This document shows, piece by piece, positions 33,769 through 46,034 of a stretch of 64,000 nt of DNA; the first letter of the stretch is position 1, and the number at the start of each line of letters is the position of its first letter. The notes beneath the pieces are model-generated. The model worked only from the letters and a program-made list of their open reading frames with translations. It was not told the DNA's origin and ran no database searches. Location of the stretch: the NCBI GenBank assembly GCA_015179025.1, contig WHUX01000004.1, positions 434,001-498,000 of the forward strand, read 5' to 3'. This stretch comes from Terfezia claveryi. Its lineage: Eukaryota > Ascomycota > Pezizomycetes > Pezizales > Pezizaceae. Position numbers and translations under genes: made by a program.

Positions 33769-33990
33769 AGTGAGCAGGCTTTTACTGGAGCATCTAGGCT
33801 TTGCGGTTGTGGTTCGGGTAGAGTTGAAACTGAGTGGCATGCGGTGGTGGAGTGTAGTATCTATGACGAGGAAAGGGAAGAAGTTTGGGGGAGTTTGATT
33901 GGTTTGGGAAGTAAGGTGACAGGGGAGGCTTTGACGCGTTTGAGGTTTTTTCAATTGGTTATGAATCCGCCCCCTAAAGCAGCCTGGTCC
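33769..33990 (+). pseudogene. LINE-type reverse transcriptase C-terminal zinc-knuckle relic
   Basis: The frame from 33769 reads FTGASRLCGCGSGRVETEWH, then AVVECSIYDEEREEVWGSL. CxC, then ETEWH, then C eight or so residues on, with a following Y..ER.E, is the zinc-binding tail found after the reverse transcriptase and RNase H regions of fungal Tad-like LINE elements. A TGA stands directly before it at 33766. No polymerase domain is present upstream, so this is a 5'-truncated relic. It runs into a GGT microsatellite, consistent with a simple-repeat LINE tail. Confidence 0.6.
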
Positions 33991-34001
33991 TGTGCGACGT
34001 T

Positions 34002-34083
34002 TGTGGTGGTGGTTGTGGTGGTGGTGGTGGTGGTGGTGGTAGTGGTGGTGGTGGTGGTGGTGGTGGTGGTGGTGGTGGTGGTG
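34002..34083 (+). repeat. GGT trinucleotide microsatellite
   Basis: About 27 GGT/GTG units with rare interruptions (GTT, GTA). It follows the LINE relic immediately. A short CTGGTA/CTG array continues near 34131-34158. Confidence 0.95.
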
Positions 34084-34525
34084 CTCCTTGTCCTGCTCCT
34101 AGGACTGCTTGTCGCCCTACAGATCTCCCTGCTGGTACTGCTGGTACTGCTGGTACTGCTTAGATATAGAAAAAAAAATTGCCAATTGGAGTTTAATAAG
34201 TCTCAAAGCTTCTAATCTGGGTCGAGCTAAATTCGGGCTTCAAATATTATCAGCTTCCAAGTGCAAATGTGACGTTGCAGACCGGTGCAAAAATCAAAAA
34301 TTGTCCGCAAGAGCAGCAATATGTCCATATCTTTAAAAACACCTGTTACTACAATCGTTTCCAAATTCTACGTTTTTCATGAACCCAACTACTTGAGACG
34401 TAATCATACCATGCGTAAATTTTTTAAACAAGCATCTAGGTCGGCGATGTGATAATAATCTCTCAACATTCATGAGAATGACTATTCTGCAAGACGTATT
34501 CGCTAGGAAAGAGTGAAGGGAGAAA

Positions 34526-34577
34526 ACAACACAACACAACACAACACAACACAACACAACACAACACAACACAACAC
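34526..34577. repeat. ACAAC pentanucleotide microsatellite
   Basis: About ten perfect ACAAC units. The open frame MLCCVVLCC on the other strand is an artefact of this tract. It is not a telomeric repeat of the TTAGGG type. Confidence 0.95.
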
Positions 34578-34945
34578 CGTACCATACCAGACCAACAGCT
34601 TTTTATATTAGACATGTGGAGGCAGACGTTTACTATTGATTTTACCCAACAAGAATCCTAAGCAAGCCGCGCGTACCAAGAAAATAGTAACGGAACCGCC
34701 GCATATGATGCAAATAGAAACCCGACAGAACAAGCAGAAAAGAGCCACAAATAGACACCGCGAACACCCCCTAGAGGCAAAGCCTTCCTTCTCCCTCACA
34801 TCATTCCCCTTCTGAGCAACCCCACTCCGAGAACCAATAGCTACCAGCAGCTTCATGTCATCATCGCCTTATCCCATTTCTCAAATCTTATTCCATTCCA
34901 AAACATAATGTTTCTGACGTGCCCATTGTCCATTGTACGCAGAAA

Positions 34946-37900
34946 TCAAACGCTATCGTCGTCGCCAAGTTCATGATTCGAATCGCTGCCCACATCTGAG
35001 GCAGCCCAATTCTCTGTAAAGGCAATAACGAAAAAATCATCAGCTTCAACGTCGACTATGCCTTCCCTCCGCAAATTCCTGATCTGGCTTTGTATGCAAA
35101 CTACCTGATCCAAGCTCAAGTTCCTCCACGTGCCTAATCAAAAGGTTCCGAAGAGCTGCATAAAATTAGCATGTGGTTAGTTTAAACATATCGACGAACT
35201 CCATGGGGCGTACCGTCTATTCTAGAGCTATAACCCGGGTCTTCCTCAACGTCGTTTCTTGGGCATAACTCGAGAATTCGAAATAAGCTATCGAAGGTTT
35301 TCTCGTCTGCAGCCACGCAAAGGTCTTTGTTTTTCAAGAACTTATCCTCCGCAAACCTAAAGCACGCCTCAGGAAGTTTCTCGACGGCGTTTTCTATAAT
35401 TCGCCTTCGTCCTTCTGAAGTATTTCCTTCAAATCTAGGCTGGAACAACTTCTCCTTCAGTAAATGTTCGGTATTTTCCCGGACTTCTGTTTCGGGAAAA
35501 CATAGCAAGGGCGGTGCCCATTGAGGTACTGCTTCTATGACTCGGTTTGTAGCAAAGGTCGGTGGTTTCAATTTTTGATTTCTTGAAAGTAAGAGATGGT
35601 AGAAGAACGTGAAATGTTCGGCACCCCCATTCATCCCAATCGTACCGACTTCCTCAGAAACTCTTGAAATAATTTCCTTCACGTGAGTTGGGTGTTTTAT
35701 GTAAGAGCAATATTCCACAAGTGCCTCAAGATATGGTGCTGCTTCATTAGCTGGGTCAATAACTATGCCATTCAACAGGGCTGCTTTCAAAGGATCTGTA
35801 AGACCAAGTAAGGTTGTTGGTTCTTGATCCAAAGTAAGAAACTTTCGAATCAACCTCTGAGTGGAAGGACCATTGATGTTATAGGAGACTTGCTTGAAGA
35901 AGAATACATTAACCACTGTTCTATCCTTTTCAACTGTAAGGAATAGAAGCTCTTTTTCTTCATGTGTCAGAGGATAGGCTTCATATTCGGAAGCAAGTAT
36001 TCTATAATCCTCATTCTTACACGAGTTCAAGCCAATGTGAATTGGTTCCAGTAAGTGCTCCATAAATTCAAGGAGCATTCGACAGCTGATCCTCTTGGGG
36101 TTCTTTTCAAACAATTTCACCACATTAGGATGTATGCCCCTGACCTCCCGATCCAGGTATTCAGGCATAAAAAGCCAAAAACACCTCTTCAAAATGGGTA
36201 ATCGAAGCAAAATTTCTTTTTCTTTCTTGCCAAAGTTGGTAATACCCATGAGAATGAGAAAATATTCATCCCACGGCTTGAAAAAGTGGTTGAGGCAATC
36301 CCAAAGGTCCAGCGTGGCCCGCAAAACATCGTCAAAAATCCGATGATATTCGGAAAAAGGAGGTATATCCTCATCTTCCGTAGTAACGTGGTCTTTGCGC
36401 CGGATGTGAATTAGGGCAGTTAAGACAAGATTGGCGAAACTTTCTCTGATTCTTTGGTGGGGGCACCTCAGCAGAATGAGTCTGTAGGGCTCTGGATTAT
36501 CGCAGATCCAACGCAGAAAACCTTTAGCACAGGCAATTGAGTTCCTCGATTGTATGAGCTCTCTGATGGTGATAAAGAGATCGTCCGCTTCCCGACTATC
36601 TTTGATTCTTGATGCAATTTGCTCAAACGTCTTTAGGGCTAGTTGCAACGCCTGTTGTTCCACGAACTCTGTGTCAGGAGTAGGGTTATCCACTCGTAAA
36701 GTATGAGATTGCCGCAAAATTTTTGTGGTAAACGACAAGTACAGTCCGTCAAATAAGCAATATCTCCTTACGCTCCGTTCATTATCCTGCAGTATATCTA
36801 TCGCAAGGTCCCTAGCTATTGGTATTTTTCTCAGCGAGCTAAGTTTCTGTTCGTCTGTTCGTAGAGGCTTTACCCTCTCATAGAAGAGCATATAAGCACT
36901 GTACGACTTCTGGAAAGCTATTGGTTGACCTAGCTCTTTACTCGGCCCGATAAAATCGGTGCCTCCATAACACTGGTGTGGAATAACAGACGGATCGAAG
37001 GATGACACTTCAGAGTCGTTGAACTCAAACCAGATCGAATTGCTGTGCTCATTAAACTCATGGCGATCTTTTATGTAAGAGTAATAATGCCCGGATTCCG
37101 CAGTACCGTTATGGACCAGTACACCAGCGAGTTGAAATACATCCGGTGTCGTACAAGGGTCCGAGTCGCTTAGGTATTGTATTGTATAGGGCCGCATGTC
37201 AATACACTCTGGAAATTCAAAAGAATCATTGATCTTGCTTCGGACCATGGTATTCAAATCAAACTCGAACCGTTTTAGATGGAATATAAGGTGGTCCGGA
37301 ATCTCTTTCAAGCAGGCCCTGAGGAAGTAGACTATTAGTAAACAGTATAATAAGTAAGGGACAATATACCAACCTCTTCACTGCATCTACATGTTTATTA
37401 CATGAAGTGCAAGAATACTTATTATCTATGCCGATATTAGCGCAGTTAATCAAAGTAGCAAGATCCTTTTACCTCCTTCCATGATTTCCCCCTCGACATA
37501 TGCCTTCAGGCTTTCTTGTAAGCCGGTCTTACCCTTGATATCGCACTGTATAGCAGAAAATGGTTCTTCTCGCTCGGATATATGCGGACATTCTTTAGAT
37601 TTGACCTGCTGCACCAGCTTACCACCGTAGAATGATCGAAACATGTTCTTCTGTTCCACTGATTCCAGTTGGCCTTCTATCCTGTCAAATAAGAGATTAA
37701 AGAACTCGTCAACATCCATTTGCACTGTAACATCAATTTCGTTATTTTCATAATCTTTGATGGCCTGTGCCAGCTCCCTTGTGTCAGCCGTTTTCACTAA
37801 ACCATTCTGCATTTTTGCAAACAGTGATTTGATGGCATGCAGGAGATTTTGGCTATCCTCCGGATCGTCGACGCTCATATTGAGAATGAATGAGCGAAAA

Positions 37901-40900
37901 GGAACATTCATGAACAACTGGGTAATTAGTGAGTTAAGATAACAAGTATTCGATAGGTTACGCAGGCCGACCCGACCAGCATTTGATATGGTCAACTGTG
38001 TCCTATCAAAGTTCCATAATGTCTCTGGCAAGATGGCAGTTTGGTCTAAAAAGTCAGTAAAATTCACTGTATGTAGGTAATTCCACGGCTGTACCTTGGG
38101 ACACTAGCTCTGATAGAAGACGGACGATTGTGTTGTTCACGCTTTCATCCTCAGAAAGCTGCAAAAACAGCTGATAAAGCTTTTCTCTGGTCATCGAACC
38201 CATACAAGGTAATGTCTCCTCAGGAATATCGCCCTCAGTTCCTGGACGTGTCAATGGTGTAAACAGTAGGTTACAAAATATCTCGATGATGCGGGATCTA
38301 TTGCTGGTTAGTGGAAAATAAAACTTCATAAGGATGTTAGACATACGGTAGATCAGAGCACTCAAGCCTTCCCCGCAAAATCTTTCTGCAAACGAGAAGG
38401 AGAGTAGTATATCCTATAACAATGTAATCCTCGCTGGGACGCCCAATGATCTATTTCAAGATTAAGACCTGATACAAGACTTCCGACTACGCACTATAGC
38501 TGAGCACCATACCTGTTTAACTTTATGTGTCATCAAGACATCCGTCCAGTCTAGAAAATACTTGTTAAGCACTGTTACATCAATCTCCGAATTTCTTCCA
38601 AGATAGCTGTCGAAGCCATTGGTTAGCAATCAGACCAATCTATTATTATCAACTTCCATTATTTATCGATGTCAAGACCCACTCAAGGAAATATTTTGCA
38701 ATATCAAAGAGTTGCGTAGCCTGCTCTTCATAACTGAATGCTTGTGGTAGCATGTCCACCAACATTGACCAAAAGAATCGTGCAACCTCAATGCATGGTA
38801 CGTCTCCAAAGCTAGAGTGACTAGGGGGAAGTCAGTAACCACTCAAGAAGTTAGCTAGTAATTCCATCTCACCTATTCGTGTTGTTACATGTACGAGCCA
38901 TAAAATTGACTATTGATTGTCTTACAGACTCACGGGAATCATGCAGGAGCATCCGTTCCGTAGCCTGTGTACACTTCTTGCTGGTGGTAAAAGCAGTCCA
39001 AATTCCCTTCCTGAGCCTCGCTGCCTCAAGAATTAACAGGAACGCACCAACCGCAAGAGCTGGAGACACCTCAAAGCGAGAGTACTGAGGCTGTAAGCAA
39101 TATTCCCAGATATTGATGATCTGTGAAGTGAATTTTGTCTCATCACCAAAGCAGCTGCCAAATGATTCACTATTCTTCAACGGTACTGTTTTTTTTTCAT
39201 GTCAGCATTTCGCTGCTACTTTTCAGAAGGATGTGCGTACTGGTTAGAAACTTATTGAGGATTCCTATGGCATCATTTAGCACATGGAACCTGAGCTCGA
39301 TGAGAGAGTTCCCTGCTAAGTCCTGTTTCATGAGAAAACAGATCAAACTGTTGACCATGCGGTTAGCATATTTGATTGTCTCCTCAGTCTGTTAAGATTG
39401 GGTCAGATTCGCATAATCATTATTTAACATGATGGGTGTGTTAACCTGAACTGTGTCATCAACCCAAACTCGCATAGCGTTCAGCAAGTATAGGCTTCGA
39501 TACGGTGCTGCTAATGGAAGTATATCTTCCGGTGGTACACTTTCTGATACCAATATGTCTTGAGCTCTGGGCTGCGGTGGGAATTGTCGAAGTAAATCAT
39601 GAATCTAAAACAATGAGCCCTGAAGTGTGTTCAAGCTATGATGATCAAGTTCTCGGCTTTACTCACCAACTGTCCTTGATGCTCCCTAGAGTCGAGCATT
39701 TCATACAGCTCATCGAAATGCTCTAGTATCTTGGCTTCGACCGAATTAGGTACCCCTTTAAATGCTGGCTCGGCAGCCTGGCCGTTCTCCGTAGGCCTCT
39801 TCTGAACCATGAGTGTCACTGGTCCAGAGAAACCAATTTCTCCGAGTGTCTTTTGAGGTTCCCCACGGAGGTAAAGCTCCTGTCCACTTGAGATGGTACG
39901 ATAATCAGAGGATCCGACAACTCGTGTAATTTGCTTGTGCAAGTCCTCTGCACTGTCGAGGCTTCCCATATGGATATTCTGAACCTGTAACATAAGTCAG
40001 CCGCTGTGAAATTTTTATTCCCGACCTGAACTGAAGCTTACTGGCATGGCCAAGCCCTGATTGTACCCTCTAATAGTTATCACAATTGGTGTACCTAGAA
40101 TTTTCCGGTTTTCACCATGGCAATTCGCAATGTTTGCTCCTGGTGGATACCTCGGCTTTGCCCTGTATCCCTTGAGGAGTTCGTTCAGGACCGCAATGGC
40201 CCGCTCAAATTTTCGTCGCCTCTCTCCCAACTCTTTTTCGGGCATATCGACAACCATGCTTTGTTCAAATACATTAGTATCGTTCAAAACTTTTGATTCG
40301 ACCGCACAAGATGTAAGCTGTTGAATGCAAGTCTCCACTAGGCTACAATGCGTCGCATAAATGATATCAGGTCCATTTTTAGTGACGGGATATGACTATA
40401 AAGCTTTAATTAGCTCCACGCACAAGGGGATAAGTAGAGAATAACTTACTTCAAGGTACATTTTGATTAGAAAATTGATTGCTTCAAGATACAAGTGCCT
40501 CTCTGGAACAGTGAGAATCACTTTCCATACCTGCTCCATTCCCTTAAGAAGGACCACCTGCGTTGAAGATACCTAAAGTAGAGTTCGTTACCAGCATGAA
40601 TAGTAAAAAATGTGGAGAATGTCTTACCTGTGGTGGACTTTTATTTGTGTGCTCAACCCATTTCTTGCAAGCTTCCAAGCAATTTAAAGACAAGTAAAGA
40701 GGATTTAGAGTCGGGTAAACGTGCTGAAAAAAATGGTCCAGGAAAGGGTTTGGATTCTAGTTTCCGGCATAAGTAAAACTAATTCATGATTATGGAACAC
40801 CCCATAGAGACAACATACAACCAATAAGGCAAAATTATTGAAGGCCATGTCACGCTCTTGATAGCCCAGTGACTTGCTACCAATGAGATATTCGCAAACT

Positions 40901-43766
40901 TGTTCGATCTGTGGAGATGTTATGCGCCCTGGTGACCGAAGAAGAATCCAGTGTAACAGATCTAATCGTGCCTTAAGCTTTCGAGCCCTGAGGCCTGGAT
41001 CACGATTGCGGTGTGACTCAACAAAGGCCGCAATATCGTCAATCAAAGCATCTACACATCCTAATTCTCTGGTCAGGATATTGACGTCTGGGCTTTCACC
41101 GCCAGTTGTCCGAGGGCGTCTTTCTAAAGTCACCAGTTAGACTATTCTCTTGAAATTCATAGTGTACATACGCAGTAATGCCCAAAGGACAATTATGCTA
41201 CCAGTGGCGCTAGCATTTTTGTTCTTTATATCTGCAACACACTCAAGGTAAATACTCTTCCGCATGTCAGGTGGCGGGCCATATTGTGTCAAATTAATTA
41301 GCTCATGGCTCATGTTATCTGAAATAATACTTGGTAAGACCCCTTTGCAAGTTTGGCCTTCATCCTCTGCTATCGAGGCCTTTCGGATAAGTCCTATGAT
41401 CAACAAATAAGGAGCCGAGTCAAGGCACTGCATCCACTTCGGTTAGGATAGATTCCGTGAGGGATAACAAAGTGACAACATACCTTGGGGCTCTCTGGGG
41501 AATCCACATATTTCCTTGGGGTGGTACTGATGATATGGCTCACGAAATCTAGCATCGAAGTATCATAAGACGAAAAAGGTATGTCAATGGCTCTCCTACA
41601 CAAATCCACCATATAGCTGTATTGCATGTGGCTCACGAATTCTACCACCATTTTTATCACTCCCTGGACAATCCGTGGATCCTTATTATCAATCAGTGGT
41701 TGCCAGACGGCTTGTAATATATCTGGTGTTAAACAATGATTGACAACAAGAAAGCTTCCGATATTGTAACTCAGGCGGATAAGTTCTGGGTGAGACTCCG
41801 GACCAACAAGATATTCTATAATACCGCTACGACGGATGTCATCGGCCATGAATCTAGGGACTTGTTAGTCATATGTTATTGGGAATGATAAAGTTTTGTT
41901 AGATGTTATACCTCAAAGCAGGATTTGATTCTCCACCTAGGCTTCTCCACAAGTTCAGTAGACAATCTGTTAACTTCGAGATACCTGACAAGCGGCAGTC
42001 CATGCGGTTGCATCGAATCATTGTGGTGAACATTGGCAGCTTAAAGAGGGCTTGTGAGTACTCCCCCCGCTCATGAGGACTTAGCGAATGGAAATTCTCT
42101 AGAGACTGCTGAGGAAGCAACCGCAATCCATAATTGTAGATACTAGCATTCAGATAAGAAACACAGTTCCCGAGAATGTCGACGACTTGTGCATAGTCCT
42201 TGATGTTCACAGATTGCCCCTGTGATTCAAGGATCTTTTTTGTCCTACTTTCAGCCATTGCCACTATTTCCATGACACCTTCGCATAGTTTTGTCATGAA
42301 CGATTGTCGCTTGTCTTGGTCCACTTCATGCAACCAATCCCTCTGAAATGCAGACCTGAGAAATTCTGCAATGAAATTTAATGGCCCAATCGTGAATCCA
42401 AGTAATTTTGGCTTCTCTGAAAGGTGTATATAGATGCCCTGGATGTAGCCCTTGATTGCTTGCAGGCCACCCCAAGTTTCTAATAATTCAGGCAGAGTAA
42501 CTGCAACATCAGACGCCAGATCGATGTGATAGTCTTTCTGAAGATGTATGAACAGATCATCATGTGCGATCAAGATTTCAGCCGAGGCAGCCAGAAATTT
42601 ATCCGAGAATGGAGTAAGAGCTGAATTGCTAGGCGTATCTTGAAATGTCCTCTGCTCCAATTCTGTGAATTTGATGCTCAACTGAAGGAATCTTGTAAGC
42701 AGTTTAGCCATGATACGGCGTCCGTATTGGTTTCTTCCCTGGACAAACTCCTGGCTAAAGACCTCCCTGTACGAGAGCAAGTTTGTCAGCCAGGCTCGAT
42801 AAGAAATTGAAACTTGTGTGGTCGCTCGTACCGTCGTTTTAATAGATGCCTGACCAGTTCAGGAATATGATACCATGTTTTCGATTGTGAGTGTAGGGAT
42901 TTCATCTGGTCCTCCTCACTGCTAGCAAGAAATCGGGCTAGATAACCTTCCACGTTATTAAGCTGGATACGCGGATTTGGGCCTATACGTGTGAGTAGAT
43001 ATTCAGATAGATTGAGGCCACCGGGGTGCGAACCTAAAGCAAACTCCCTAGCTATTTGGTTCAATATCTCCTTGTGATCAAACATAGACCTCTCTGGATC
43101 ATCTCCCACAACTGTGATAGACTCAGTCAAAACTTCGTCCTCTTCCATTCCGTCAAGCTCTTCAACCTCGACCTCTGGGCTCCGCAAATGGGAACCATCC
43201 TGCCAGGGGGAACCAGACGCAGACGTTATCACAGAGGGTGATAGGCTGGGTTCTCTCTCGGGCTCTACTGATATTATTATTGGTTCCTGTGCATCAGGGT
43301 ATGTAGGACCGTCCTCTGATGTTTCAACAGCATCTGGAAGCGGTCGAGGAGGACACACGGGGGCCGTAGCCTCGCGGGTTGGTACAGGCGATGTAGGAAG
43401 CTCCTTGACGGGCAGCTCCTCTGTCGTAGAGTCGTGCAGTGGTAGTGGTGCATCTGGAGTTTGATCCATGGCTTGGTCTGCCAGTGTTGGGGCAGGGTTG
43501 GGTGTCATGGCAGTAGTAGTTGAGGAGGGACTGAGCGTTGTACTACGAGGAGAGCGGTCCATATCCTCTTTATCTGTAGCTGGGGAGCTGCCCTGGGGGG
43601 TGGTGGAACCCATTGTAGCTAATCGTTTTCTCGGGCGTGAGGAATCTTGGTCCTCGATAGAGTTCCGCCGTGGTCTTATGGGTTGGTCCTCGAAAAACTC
43701 TTTCTCTTTATAGTTAGCAGCTGGAGACACTGGGTCAACCGCCATGTGATCTCCATTCCTGTCCAT
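34946..43766 (-). CDS. giant ubiquitin carboxyl-terminal hydrolase, USP9X/USP34-type
   Basis: Cysteine protease that removes ubiquitin; animal relatives are USP9X (fat facets) and USP34. The start at 43766 reads MDRNGDHMAVDPVSPAANYK, followed by a disordered Ser/Pro/Glu-rich region. A long alpha-helical armadillo-like region spans about 43100-38100. The catalytic domain is split by short introns. The Cys box VGLRNLSNTCYLNS puts the nucleophile at about 37944-37942. QMDVDEFFNLLFDRIEG follows, and then a zinc finger built from ECPH and YSCTSCNKHV. LIFHLKRFEFD is next, and the His box HNGTAESGHYYSYIKDR (His about 37089-37087) with FEFNDSEVSSFD completes the domain. A further helical C-terminal part runs to 35182. 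Two last small exons (ALRNLLIRHVEELELGS and ENWAASDVGSDSNHELGDDD) end at a TGA at 34948-34946. At least a dozen introns are needed. I traced the catalytic and C-terminal junctions and only sketched the N-terminal ones. Confidence 0.9.
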
Positions 43767-45690
43767 TCAAGGCTCAGTGGAGTGTTTGTCTGCCGCTTCC
43801 AGAAATGTCAATATCGTCACTTTCGTGCGTTGGAATGTTCAAAACAAGACAAGCCAAGGACAACCGTTGCGTCTTTGGTCCTATCGGGCACTGAATCCAG
43901 ATCCGTGCTAAGTATATGCTACGTGGGGGCGTGTTTGCCTTCCTTGCGTTGAGCTTAAATTCTGATGATTTAGTGGGGCAAGCCTGAGATTTGGCAGGAT
44001 GGTGGGTTTGAGTCAAGCTAGCAGTCCCCTCAGGTTACCTAGTCGTGGGAACCTATCTAGGTAGATTTAAGTTGTTGATTGGAATATCTGTGGATGATCT
44101 AGCTATGTTGCCCTGTGACAAGAAATGTGTCTTCCGCAGCAGCAGCAGCAGCGCCTCGGTGATGGTTCAGTTTCTTTGTATCTCAGATGACGCTTGGACA
44201 AGAAGCAATACCAAACAAGATGTATTTACTTTACCAGGTCCTCTGCTCGTTGGGTTTTGTGCTATAGCTAGTGGGGCTGGAGTATTGAATAATATATATC
44301 AATATATTATGCGGGCCTGTTACACTGGCATATGCTACTCCGACATGATACTGTAGTGGTTTCCCGTCAGCGATAATGGATATGACGAACGTGAGCGGAG
44401 GCTATCGACGTGCAGGGTTGTGAAAGAAACGAGCAGCGGCAGGACTTGTCCTTTTCCAGCCAGCCTAACGAATCATTCTGCTGTTGTGAATTCACACTCA
44501 AAGTCACTACTAATGTTCTGCTCTTTATATAAGTACAGTATATCAATTTACTAGTCCCATGGCCACCACAAGTATTCAGGATATTAGAAGGCACGCGAAG
44601 GCCAAGGACTTAGTGAATCATACACTGAAATTCACTGCGTGTAAATATCCATTGTGTCGTTTCTAATTCAAGGATGTGTACATGTAACTAAGAGCATGTC
44701 GAATATACAGTACATACCACTGGCAGAACTGTTATTCAACCCGGCCGTGCCAATGCGAGCCAATAGAAGCGTATTAACAAGGATAGTTCAAACGACACAG
44801 TTTTGATGTGAATTTGAGTACACATATCAAGTGTTTATGGCCACACTGCGAGACTGGTATCTGATACATATCGTAGCAAGTATGTACCAGTAACGCATCC
44901 CCCAGCCGACGCCAATCGGGTTAAGCATACCCCTTAGATAGCCCAATTTTAATAACTATGGGGGGTTTGTAATGATGGTGCCTCACTGCCTGACTTCAGC
45001 TGTTTTGGAACTGAAGGAGAATAAAGAGGAACACACACTCAGACTAAAACTCCACTCACAACCCTTGGTGAGGAGTTCTGACGGTGTGTATATCTATGGA
45101 CGAAGCTCTACCGATGTATCTATGATGATCTATGATGATCTATGAAGAAGACAAGAACAAGACGAGGCCATTATATAGAACAAAACCTCCTGGGTGCCAA
45201 GCCCGACATATTCCCTTTTCGAGCAATTCACAATTCTAAGCGCGTCAGTGCCCACGCTTTAACTTAGCTGTAAAGTCTGAAAGAGAAAGTCGTCACACCA
45301 ATTAATGAAAGCACAAACAAACTCACCGATTAACGAAGCCACAAGCAGCTATTCAGTGTGATGGACTTTCGCCTTCATAGCTGTAACAATGAAGAACTAC
45401 TGTACAAAAAAGGCTAGATGTTTAGTATTGTGCGCACGCAAATAGTTTTGGGAGGTAGTACCAGACATCAGGGGTTGCCAGACTGGGGGCTATGAAGGCC
45501 TGAAACAGACCCAATGTCAGGCAAGAAAGAATCGGAATACCTATTTGCCAATTTACAGGGATATTTCTCTCATGACTCCCTGATTCGAGTCGCTATCAAA
45601 CAGAGTCCTGCTCATGGGGGGCAGTAATTAGGCATCTCGCAATGCCGCTGAGTAGGACCCCTCTGGGTCGATATCACAAAACTGCAAGTC

Positions 45691-45980
45691 TAGTCTGGTT
45701 GGCACCCCAAAATTTCAGTCCCAGATTACACTCATATGTATACTTAGGTGATTGAGGCCTCATAAAGTGGCTTCACGTAAAAACAACTCACAGCGAACAA
45801 AAGTCTCTGGACTGACATCATGGATGCTTAATTGCAAATTATAGGTGTCGTACATATGCAGTGGGTAGGTATGCAAATACCAGCGAGCCACTTAGACCCT
45901 GCTGTTTGTCTCTTTTGGGCCGACTGCAGCTCACTCACTGCTTTACCCCGTTTGGCGGGGGGCTTGTGCCAACCAGACTA
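45691..45980. mobile_element. candidate MITE with TA-flanked 13-bp terminal inverted repeats
   Basis: The left end is TAGTCTGGTTGGCAC (45691-45705). The right end is GTGCCAACCAGACTA (45966-45980), its exact reverse complement. The outermost TA at each end would be the target duplication of a Tc1/mariner-like insertion, leaving GTCTGGTTGGCAC as the terminal repeat. Length about 290 bp, no open frame. The same 15-mer occurs elsewhere in the window, which supports a dispersed family. No transposase was seen. Confidence 0.55.
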
Positions 45981-46034
45981 CTGCTTTATACGGTGCCAAC
46001 CAGACTACTGCTTTATATGGTGCCAACCAGACTA
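45966..46034 (+). repeat. 27-bp tandem array of the element's right end
   Basis: GTGCCAACCAGACTA lies at 45966-45980, 45993-46007 and 46020-46034. Each copy is followed by CTGCTTTATA or a shortened CTTTATAT. The spacing is exactly 27 bp. Confidence 0.93.

Noticed and set aside
34333..34572. Cys/Val-rich frame MLCCVVLCC
   Set aside because: Translation of the ACAAC pentanucleotide repeat, not a small cysteine-rich protein.
34526..34577. ACAAC array considered as telomere-like sequence
   Set aside because: Fungal telomeres are TTAGGG-type; this is a simple pentanucleotide slippage tract with genes on both sides.
44950..45400. Possible solo LTR around a TATATAGA box and short direct repeats
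   Set aside because: I could not find matching TG...CA ends with a target duplication, nor a second copy in the window.
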